DNA from: Anaerolineaceae bacterium
GTDB taxonomy: Bacteria; Chloroflexota; Anaerolineae; JAAYZQ01
NCBI GenBank assembly: GCA_012514775.1
Contig: JAAYZQ010000497.1
Coordinates: 1-11,800, forward strand
Direction of reading: 5' to 3'
DNA: 11,800 nucleotides
Made by a program: the position numbers and the translations under genes. Under the pieces are notes generated by a model that saw only the letters and a list, made by a program, of their open reading frames with translations, ran no database searches and had not been told where the DNA came from. Positions 6,696 to 11,800 of the stretch are shown here, piece by piece (within the stretch, counting starts at the first letter, position 1; the number at the start of each line of letters is the position of its first letter).

Positions 6696-7262
6696 CTATC
6701 GTTCCCATACCTGGATGGGACGGTTGTGAAGCGAGCTAAGGACGGCGGCATAGCCGCGCCTCTTTTCCACATCTTCGGCATCGATCACCTGCACATCCAA
6801 GAGACATTTCAATTGCCCCGGGCCGACGCACCTGGCATAATCCTCCACCAGGGCATTTTCCATGGCGGCCACGAGGGCGTACAGATCTTCTGTCTTGCGC
6901 TCGGCGCGGACAATGAGATGGATGGGCGAGACGCACGAGGAATCGCCAAAGGCGAGATCTTCGGGGGTCGCGTCATAGTCAAAGACAAAGACCGAGGAGA
7001 CATTCTTGTCCATGTCGCCGAGGGCTTTGGCAACCTGCTGGGCCAGGCTATGATGGGTGTGGAAGCGGGCCCGGTTGTCACCCTGGCGCAAGAGCTCCAG
7101 CGTCGCTTGCGGGCCGACCAACTGCATCTTGTCCGCACAATAGACCAGCGCTTCCTCCAGAAACCCCTGTGTGACGCTGGCTGCATCCGGCAGATGCAGT
7201 GGCGGCGGGCTCCCTCCGGCGACGGCCTTGTCCGTCGCTGGATACGTTTGATCGTCCCCCAT
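6696..7262 (-). CDS. Protein of unknown function, upstream partner of gdhA
   Basis: I do not recognise this 188-residue protein. ATG 7262 is supported by an excellent AGGAGGAGG ribosome site 4-5 nt upstream, and the frame runs cleanly to a TAG at 6696. It appears soluble, with no signal peptide or membrane segment. The first 25 residues are Pro/Gly-rich and probably disordered; the rest alternates amphipathic helices with likely strands (SSVFVFDYDAT, SPIHLIVRAERK, KCLLDVQVIDAED), suggesting a compact alpha/beta domain. There are three cysteines in the middle to C-terminal part but no zinc-type cluster, no nucleotide-binding loop and no catalytic motif I can name. It precedes gdhA by 54 bp on the same strand and has a good promoter at 7377-7405, so a role tied to glutamate or ammonia metabolism is possible from context only. 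Confidence 0.8.
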   Translation of the reverse strand: MGDDQTYPATDKAVAGGSPPPLHLPDAASVTQGFLEEALVYCADKMQLVGPQATLELLRQGDNRARFHTHHSLAQQVAKALGDMDKNVSSVFVFDYDATPEDLAFGDSSCVSPIHLIVRAERKTEDLYALVAAMENALVEDYARCVGPGQLKCLLDVQVIDAEDVEKRRGYAAVLSSLHNRPIQVWER

Positions 7263-7376
7263 GAGTGCCTCCTCCTGATCGATCGCTGCGGAGAGGTTTC
7301 AAGCGAGTCACATCCGGCCCGGGGCACCCGAGCTGATCGCCCAACCCCACGCCGCCATACGAATGGCGCCATGGCA

Positions 7377-7405
7377 ATCATACCCGAGGGGAAGCGGTTT
7401 GTCAT
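7377..7405 (-). promoter_or_regulatory. Promoter of the unknown gene/gdhA operon
   Basis: On the minus strand ATGACA (7405-7400) is followed after 17 bp by TATGAT (7382-7377); both hexamers match 5 of 6 consensus bases. Transcription would start near 7370. A palindromic TGGCGCCA (7364-7371) overlaps that start point and could be an operator. The -35 is identical to that of the importer operon promoter. Confidence 0.65.
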
Positions 7406-7460
7406 CCGATCATCGACGGGTCTTTCCTTCCACAAAATGAGGATCCGGCGAGCGTTTTGC

Positions 7461-7487
7461 GTCAACATTTGTGGAGTGCGGTCAACA
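7461..7487. repeat. Two TGTTGAC direct repeats, 20-bp period
   Basis: On the minus strand TGTTGAC occurs at 7487-7481 and again at 7467-7461. The 20-bp spacing is close to two helical turns, so a regulator could bind both copies on one face of the DNA, upstream of the promoter at 7377-7405. The motif is short, so chance is not excluded. Confidence 0.35.
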
Positions 7488-7577
7488 AACGTGCAGCGCC
7501 GGCTACGGGATGCGGCCGGAGCATGGCGAGGCGGCGTGCGACGCAGATATGGAGAAGCAGGGAGATGGCCCATCAGG

Positions 7578-8261
7578 TTATTCACCGGGTTCCGAGGGGT
7601 CCCAGGGGGGATCCAGCGACACCAGGCCCTCTTGCAAGGCGTACAGCGTGGCCTGGACGCGGTTGGCCAGGTGGAGCTTGCCCAGGATGTTGCTGACGTG
7701 GCTGCGCACAGTGGCTTCGGTCACCACCAGGCGCCCGGCAATCTCGGGATTGCTGAGGCCACGGGCCACCAGGCGCAAAACCTCCAGCTCGCGCTCGCTG
7801 AGGGGCTCGGGCGTGAGGGGGCGCTGGGCTCCCTGGCGCATCTCGGTGAGAACCTTGCGGGCGATGCCGGGCGCCAGGGAGGGCTCGCCGCGGTGTACCT
7901 GGCGGATGGCCTCCACCAGCTCGGCCGGCTCCGAGTCCTTGAGCAGGTAGCCCAGGGCCCCCGCCTTGATGGCCGGAAACACCTTGTCGTCGCCGGCAAA
8001 GCTGGTCAGAACCAGGACGCCCGGGCTCGAGCGGCCGGAGGTGAGGAGACGCGTCGCCTCGATGCCGTCCAGGCGGGGCATGACCAGGTCCATCAAGACC
8101 ACGTCGGGCTGCAGGGCCTCGACCTGGGCGAGGGCTTCCTGGCCGTCGGCAGCCTCGCCCACCAGCTCGATGTCGTCGATCTCGGCCAACAGCGCCCGGA
8201 TTCCCCTGCGGACAATGGCGTGGTCGTCGACCACCAGCACGCGGATCGTCTCCTGGGCCAT
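7578..8261 (-). CDS. Two-component response regulator, NarL/LuxR family
   Basis: This complete 227-residue regulator has an N-terminal receiver domain (about 5-122): acidic pair D12-D13 in VVDDH, phospho-acceptor D58 in LMDLVMPRLDG, switch threonine T86 in VLTSF, and K108 in LLKDS. A linker leads to a LuxR-type helix-turn-helix (about 150-210: LSERELEVLRLVARG, then EATVRSHVSNILGKL). ATG 8261 is preceded by GGGAGGAA. The gene begins 15 bp after the sensor kinase stop, so the two are almost certainly co-transcribed and form a cognate pair. Phosphorylation should promote DNA binding; the target genes are unknown. The final 15 or so residues after the helix-turn-helix are Pro/Glu-rich and extend past the usual end. 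It is a close paralogue of the partial regulator at the left edge. Confidence 0.95.
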   Translation of the reverse strand: MAQETIRVLVVDDHAIVRRGIRALLAEIDDIELVGEAADGQEALAQVEALQPDVVLMDLVMPRLDGIEATRLLTSGRSSPGVLVLTSFAGDDKVFPAIKAGALGYLLKDSEPAELVEAIRQVHRGEPSLAPGIARKVLTEMRQGAQRPLTPEPLSERELEVLRLVARGLSNPEIAGRLVVTEATVRSHVSNILGKLHLANRVQATLYALQEGLVSLDPPWDPSEPGE

Positions 8262-8276
8262 GATTCCTCCCGGTCG

Positions 8277-10547
8277 TCAGACCTGCACCCGCACCCGGAC
8301 GGCGGTTCCTTCGCCCGGATTGCTGCGAATCTCCCACTGGCCGTGGATGCGCTGAACGCGCTCCTCGATCCCGCCCAGGCCCATGCCGCCTCCCTGGCGG
8401 GCGGTTTCCGGATCAAAGCCGATGCCATCGTCGCACACCTCGAGGTTGACGGTGTGGTCGTCGTAGGCGAGGCGGACCTCGAGATTCGTGGCACGGGCGT
8501 GTTTCACCACGTTGTTGAGCGCCTCCACGGCAATCCAGAAGAGCTCGGTGTCCACGGCCAGCGACAGGCGCTTCTCACCTTCCACGTCGAGGTGGGTCAG
8601 CAGTCCGGCCCGAGTCTCGACGGCGGCCAGGCGGGCCTGCAAGGCGCTGACCAGCCCTTCCTTGGCCAGCACCGGCGGGCGCAGCTCAAAGATGAGCATG
8701 CGCATGTCCAGCATGGCCTCCCGCGCCGTGGCGTGCAGCTCCTTCAGGTTTTCGGTCGCCACGCCGACCTTGCCCGTGGCCAGGGCCAGGCGGGTGGCTT
8801 CGGCATAGAGGGCGATGCTGTACAGGGCCTGGGTCACCGAGTCGTGCAGCTCGCGGGCCAGCCTCTGGCGCTCCTCGACGACGGCCATCTGGCCAACCTT
8901 TTCGTTCAAGCGGGCGTTTTCGAGGGCCAGGGCAGCCGCATCGGCAAAGAGGCTCAGGATGCGGACGTCCTCGGGGGTAAAGCCCCCCGGCTTGTTGGCC
9001 ACGTTCAACGCCCCCACCGTGGAGCCCTGCACGCGCAGGGGCATGGCCAGCATCGTCTCGACGCCCGGCGGCAGGTCCGTGGCGCCTGACAATTCTCGCG
9101 CATCGTCGATCAACACGGGCCGGCCGCTCAGGACCGCCCTTCCGGCAAAGCTCCTGGTCACCGGGACGTGGCCCGTCTCGACCTGCAAGGCGCCGCCCGA
9201 CTGGGCGACGTCCATCATCGACCCGCCATCCCAGAAAAAGAGCGCGCAGCCGGTGGCCATGGTGAGCTGGCAAGCCTCCAGGTAGACGATGTCCAGCACC
9301 TCGTGGAGCTTGAGCTTTTCCAGGAGGGCAGTGGTGATGCGCTGCAAGCTCTCGATCTCGGCCACGCGCCGGCGCGAGTCCTCGTACAGCTCGGCGTTGT
9401 CGATGGCGAGCCCCACGTCGATGGCAAAGGACCGCACCAGGCGCTGGTGATGGGCGGAGTAGTGGTTGGGCTCAAAGTGGCCCAGGCTCAACATGCCCAC
9501 TGTCTGGCCGCGAATGATGAGCGGGATGCCCATCCAGCAGCGGATAGGCTCGGGGCTATCGAGGGCCGCGCGATACTCCCTGGCCCAGGGCGTCTCGTCG
9601 TGAACGTCGGGGATGATCACCGGCTCCTGCTGGAGTACCACGCGCTGATAATAGGCGCGATGCGCGGGAAAGCGCAGGTGCAGCGCCTGATCCTGGGGCA
9701 GCGATCCCCGGTAGGCCTGGACGACGAGGTGCTCTCCCGCGGTGGTGCGAAGGATGGCGGCGCTGTCGTATGCCACCACCGTCTGGAGCTGCTTCAAGAT
9801 CTGGCGCAACAGGGGCTCCAGCTCCAGGGTGCCCGCCACGTGGCGCGACACCTCCAGGAGGGTCGCCAGCTCGTAGGTGCGCTCCCGGACCTCCAGCTCC
9901 GAGGTCTGCTGGGCCAGGATACGCTCGGTGACGTCGGTTATGTAACCCTCCAGGGCCACCAGGCGGCCGTCAGAGCCATAAACCCCCCGGCCCTGATCCC
10001 AGACCCACTTTTCCTCGCCGCCGGCGGTGAGGATGCGGTAGGTGAGGTGGAAGGACTCGCCCGCGGCCAGGGCGGCTTGCACCTGCGCCCAGATTGCCGG
10101 CCTCTCGTCGGGATGGATCAGGTCCTGGACGCTCGCCCCGGCGCCGCGGGTCAGCTCGTCCGGCGAGTAGCCGGTGAGGGCCAGGCTCCCCTGGCTGGCG
10201 AACTGCATGGGCCAGCCCGGCATGTTCAGGCAGCGGTAGGCCATGCCCGGCACGTTGCTGAGGAGCGTGCCCAGGATCCGCTGGCTCTCGTCCCTCGCCA
10301 GCACAACGCGACGGACGACAAAGAAGAACAGGCCGGCAGTGACCAGGAGGAATAGGAGGTCGGCGGCGATCTCCAGGTAAGGAAGCAGGCTCGAGCCGGG
10401 GATCCACGCAGCCAGCGCCCGCCTGGCGAAAAGCAGCCAGGCGGCCCCCAGCAACACGTATGCGGCGAGCAGGGCCAAGCCGCCGCGCCTCGTCCACAGC
10501 CACCTGGCGGCATCCCTGGCCCCGTTGTCCTTCGTACCCACGGCCAA
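8277..10547 (-). CDS. Sensor histidine kinase (HisKA_3 type) with PAS and two GAF domains
   Basis: This membrane-bound sensor should phosphorylate the regulator encoded 15 bp downstream. With the start chosen here it has 756 residues: two membrane helices at about 23-41 and 54-78 with almost no periplasmic loop, a PAS/PAC domain (about 87-212, ending in GYITDVTER), two GAF domains (about 225-385 and 395-545), a HisKA_3 dimerisation segment with the phospho-histidine H568 in RQRLARELHDSVTQ, and an HATPase domain (about 660-756) with ALNNVVKHARA, DDGIGF and GMGLGGIEER. The short loop suggests cytoplasmic sensing by PAS or GAF. The frame stays open up to 10937, but that would overlap the divergent EamA gene and the promoter at 10591. 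I favour TTG 10547, with GGAG 9 nt upstream; GTG 10541 is the alternative. The exact start is uncertain. Confidence 0.93.
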   Translation of the reverse strand: MAVGTKDNGARDAARWLWTRRGGLALLAAYVLLGAAWLLFARRALAAWIPGSSLLPYLEIAADLLFLLVTAGLFFFVVRRVVLARDESQRILGTLLSNVPGMAYRCLNMPGWPMQFASQGSLALTGYSPDELTRGAGASVQDLIHPDERPAIWAQVQAALAAGESFHLTYRILTAGGEEKWVWDQGRGVYGSDGRLVALEGYITDVTERILAQQTSELEVRERTYELATLLEVSRHVAGTLELEPLLRQILKQLQTVVAYDSAAILRTTAGEHLVVQAYRGSLPQDQALHLRFPAHRAYYQRVVLQQEPVIIPDVHDETPWAREYRAALDSPEPIRCWMGIPLIIRGQTVGMLSLGHFEPNHYSAHHQRLVRSFAIDVGLAIDNAELYEDSRRRVAEIESLQRITTALLEKLKLHEVLDIVYLEACQLTMATGCALFFWDGGSMMDVAQSGGALQVETGHVPVTRSFAGRAVLSGRPVLIDDARELSGATDLPPGVETMLAMPLRVQGSTVGALNVANKPGGFTPEDVRILSLFADAAALALENARLNEKVGQMAVVEERQRLARELHDSVTQALYSIALYAEATRLALATGKVGVATENLKELHATAREAMLDMRMLIFELRPPVLAKEGLVSALQARLAAVETRAGLLTHLDVEGEKRLSLAVDTELFWIAVEALNNVVKHARATNLEVRLAYDDHTVNLEVCDDGIGFDPETARQGGGMGLGGIEERVQRIHGQWEIRSNPGEGTAVRVRVQV

Positions 10548-10590
10548 ACTCTGCGTCTCCAGTACTCTTTCCCCGGCAACCTGTGGCACA

Positions 10591-10619
10591 ATTGTACCAC
10601 GAAGCTGGCCGCGGTGCAA
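10591..10619 (-). promoter_or_regulatory. Promoter of the kinase-regulator operon
   Basis: On the minus strand TTGCAC (10619-10614) is followed after 17 bp by TACAAT (10596-10591). The -10 matches 5 of 6, the -35 only 3 of 6. The start would be near 10584, about 37 nt before the proposed TTG start. A perfect palindrome ACAATTGT (10588-10595) overlaps the -10 and might be a regulator site. Confidence 0.5.
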
Positions 10620-10675
10620 AGCTACCCCTCTTCGGGCCGGCGGCGCCCGGACCTCGACCACCGGCGGCGCACGAT

Positions 10676-10705
10676 TGGACATCGGGCGGCGGACCGTGCT
10701 ACAAT
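10676..10705 (+). promoter_or_regulatory. Promoter of the EamA-type gene
   Basis: TGGACA (10676-10681) is followed after 18 bp by TACAAT (10700-10705); each matches 5 of 6 consensus bases. Transcription would start near 10712, inside a 13-bp tandem duplication, about 65 nt before the proposed start codon. The promoter diverges from that of the sensor kinase, with -35 elements about 57 bp apart. Confidence 0.6.
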
Positions 10706-10731
10706 CCACGCGCCGAACCCACGCGCCGAAC
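10706..10731. repeat. Perfect 13-bp tandem duplication at a transcription start
   Basis: CCACGCGCCGAAC occurs twice in tandem (10706-10718 and 10719-10731), immediately after the -10 element of the EamA promoter. It could be a direct-repeat operator or a slippage-prone duplication that varies between strains. Confidence 0.7.
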
Positions 10732-10775
10732 GCACGGTGAGGCAAGCATCCTACCTGGTCAAAGGAGACCCGAAT

Positions 10776-11198
10776 TTGAAACCACAGCTCTTTGCACTGC
10801 TGACCGCTGCCGCCTGGGGCATTGGAGGCTACTTTGAGAAGAAGGGGCTCCACCTGGGCAACCTCTCGCCCCAGATGGGCATCACCATCCGCACCGCGGT
10901 GGCCCTGGTCATCCTCGCCATCGCCAGCTATCCTCAATGGAAGACGCTGCCGCAGGCCGGCGGCAAGGCCCTGCTCATGATGGTGGTGGGCGGCGGCGTG
11001 GTGGCCGGGGCCGTGGGCATGCTCTGCTTTTACACGGCCCTCAAGGGCGCACCCCTGAACCGGGTCATGCCCATCGCCTTTACTTCGCCGCTGTTCGGGG
11101 CGCTGATGGGCCTCATCCTTGGCGGCGAGCCCCTGACCATCAAGACCGCGGCCGGGATGCTGCTCACCATCGGGGGGATCGTCCTCTTGACAATCTAG
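10776..11198 (+). CDS. Half-size EamA/DMT-family membrane protein
   Basis: The predicted protein has 140 residues and five membrane segments (about 5-19, 34-52, 65-89, 97-116 and 122-140), which is one EamA repeat. Family-typical features are AAWGIGGYFEKKGL at the start, FYTALKGAPLNRVMPI in the middle and GGEPLTIKTAAGMLLTIGG at the end. Standard drug/metabolite transporters carry two such repeats in about 300 residues, so this one must pair with itself or a second protein; single-repeat members are known. The substrate is unknown. I chose TTG 10776 because AAAGGAG lies 8 nt upstream (10761-10767). The frame is open back to 10614, but that extension is Arg-rich, not membrane-like, and spans the promoter. 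It is divergent from the sensor kinase and followed by the repeat cluster. Confidence 0.87.
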   Translation: MKPQLFALLTAAAWGIGGYFEKKGLHLGNLSPQMGITIRTAVALVILAIASYPQWKTLPQAGGKALLMMVVGGGVVAGAVGMLCFYTALKGAPLNRVMPIAFTSPLFGALMGLILGGEPLTIKTAAGMLLTIGGIVLLTI

Positions 11199-11220
11199 AG
11201 ACTGTTTGGGCGGGCCAACA

Positions 11221-11414
11221 AACGGGCAGCTCGTTCGTTCGTAGTGGGCGATTTATCGCCCAAGAAGCGCGCTGAAGCACGCACTACAAACGACCGCGCT
11301 GAAGCACGCGCTACAAACGGCCGCGCTGAAGCATGCACCACGAACGGTCAGCTCGTTCGTTCGTAGTGGGCGATTCATCGCCCAAGAAGCGCGCTGAAGC
11401 ACGCACTACGAACG
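11221..11414. repeat. Intergenic cluster of structured palindromic repeats
   Basis: Two 72-bp units (11221-11292 and 11343-11414) differ at only three positions. Between them lie two shorter copies of their distal part. The 25-bp core starting CGCGCTGAAGCACGC appears four times, at 11268, 11295, 11322 and 11390; the first three have a 27-bp period. Each long unit holds a perfect 8-bp hairpin, TGGGCGAT with ATCGCCCA, at 11245-11262 and 11367-11384. The second unit is bounded by an 11-bp perfect inverted repeat (11358-11368 with 11404-11414). The cluster sits between convergent genes and has no open frame. It resembles REP/MITE-like dispersed repeats. No direct-repeat target duplication is obvious at its edges. 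Confidence 0.85.
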
Positions 11415-11431
11415 GCTCTCCGACAGGTCTG

Positions 11432-11800
11432 CTAGCGGCTCCGGTTGCGCAGGCGAGGGTCGAGGGCGTCGCGCAGGGCATCGCCCAGGATATTGACGGC
11501 CAGCACCGTCAGGGCGATGGCCATCCCCGGGGCGGCGGTGACCCACGGCGCGTTGCGCAGGTAGCCACGCCCCTCGTTGAGCATCAGGCCCCATTCAGGC
11601 GTCGGGGCCTGCACCCCCAATCCCAGGAAGCTCAGAGCCGAGGCATTGAGCATCGCCCAGCCGACGTCGAGGGTAGCCAGCACCAGGATGGGCCCAAAGA
11701 CGTTGGGCAAGATGTGGCGCAGCACGATCCGTGCCGGCGTGGCGCCAACGACCACAGCGGCGCGGACGTAGGGCTGGCGCCGGGCAGAGAGGACCTGCCC
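11432..11800 (-). CDS. ABC transporter permease, DppC type, C-terminal part (5' end outside window)
   Basis: The minus-strand frame is open from 11800 to a TAG at 11432, giving about 122 C-terminal residues. They cover the end of a DppC-like inner-membrane permease: the EAA loop that contacts the ATPase (QPYVRAAVVVGATPARIVL, then RHILPN), the ALSFLGLGVQAPTPEWG segment, a final membrane helix and the DALRDALDP ending. A GTG at 11755 falls within the EAA loop and is not the true start. It is homologous to, but clearly different from, the permease at 3652-4596, and belongs to a second importer operon entering from the right. No T-tailed terminator hairpin was found after its stop; the repeat cluster begins 17 bp downstream. 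Confidence 0.93.
   Translation of the reverse strand, partial: GQVLSARRQPYVRAAVVVGATPARIVLRHILPNVFGPILVLATLDVGWAMLNASALSFLGLGVQAPTPEWGLMLNEGRGYLRNAPWVTAAPGMAIALTVLAVNILGDALRDALDPRLRNRSR

Larger units (their letters stand above)
7263..7577. other. Intergenic region upstream of the unknown gene/gdhA operon
   Basis: This is a 315-bp stretch without a credible gene. It contains the minus-strand promoter at 7377-7405, a leader of about 107 nt with a 6-bp hairpin (CGCCAT 7353-7358 with ATGGCG 7363-7368), and a pair of TGTTGAC direct repeats about 60-80 bp upstream of the -35. No clear terminator for the response regulator ending at 7578 was found, so transcripts from the kinase-regulator pair might read through. 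Confidence 0.6.

Noticed and set aside
6700..6735. A separate promoter directly upstream of gdhA
   Set aside because: TTCACA followed by TATGGG has only a 15-bp spacer and a weak -10. Co-transcription from 7377-7405 explains the layout better.
6672..9089. An 805-codon open frame on the + strand opposite the unknown gene and the kinase-regulator pair
   Set aside because: It runs antisense to three well-supported genes, is rich in Gly/Ala/Arg/His/Gln as expected for a shadow frame in GC-rich DNA, has no credible ribosome site and shows no domain.
9168..10355. A 395-codon open frame on the + strand opposite the sensor kinase
   Set aside because: It is antisense to the GAF/PAS part of the kinase, low in aromatic residues and without recognisable motifs.
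10548..10937. N-terminal extension of the sensor kinase by 130 codons
   Set aside because: It would overlap the divergent EamA gene and the kinase's own promoter. The extension has no domain and no good ribosome site at its ATG.
11268..11414. Short repeats considered as a CRISPR array
   Set aside because: The core copies have a 27-bp period with almost no spacer between them, spacing is irregular at the fourth copy, and no cas genes are nearby.

Overview
The window is GC-rich bacterial DNA, most likely from a Chloroflexota bacterium (Anaerolineae/Caldilineae-like). The best clue is the solute-binding lipoprotein at 698-2515. Its lipobox cysteine is followed by a long Val/Glu/Thr-rich tether ending in a TPTPPP run, a style very common in that phylum. 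Large GAF-type sensor kinases paired with NarL-type regulators and short structured intergenic repeats fit the same picture. The assignment is inference; no rRNA or other marker is present.

Layout. (1) 2-376 (+) is the C-terminal end of a NarL/LuxR-family response regulator. (2) 377-697 is a regulatory region with a near-consensus promoter, an inverted repeat filling its spacer, and a perfect 15-bp hairpin in the leader. (3) 698-4596 (+) is a three-gene peptide/nickel-type ABC importer operon: lipoprotein, DppB-like permease, DppC-like permease. It ends in an intrinsic terminator at 4616-4652, and no ATPase genes follow. (4) 4673-5128 (-) is an Rnk/GreA-family protein. (5) 5319-7262 (-) holds a conserved-looking protein of unknown function followed 54 bp later by glutamate dehydrogenase, with a terminator at 5201-5256 and a good promoter at 7377-7405. 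(6) 7578-10547 (-) is a two-component pair, a PAS-GAF-GAF histidine kinase and a NarL-family regulator, 15 bp apart and driven from a promoter at 10591-10619. (7) 10776-11198 (+) is a half-size EamA/DMT membrane protein, divergent from the kinase. (8) 11221-11414 is an intergenic repeat cluster with nested inverted repeats. (9) 11432-11800 (-) is the C-terminal end of another DppC-like ABC permease.

How it fits together. The window combines peptide or amino-acid uptake (two separate ABC loci), glutamate catabolism or synthesis (GDH) and two related NarL-type regulators. The regulator at the left edge and the complete one at 7578-8261 are clear paralogues. The left one lies directly upstream of the importer, whose promoter carries an operator-like palindrome, so regulation of uptake by one of these systems is plausible but unproven.

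No CRISPR array, tRNA, rRNA, transposase or phage gene was seen. I found no single gene cluster that forms a clearly new system. The points most worth a second look are the importer control region, the unknown protein linked to gdhA, the repeat cluster at 11221-11414 and the compact divergent control region at 10548-10775.
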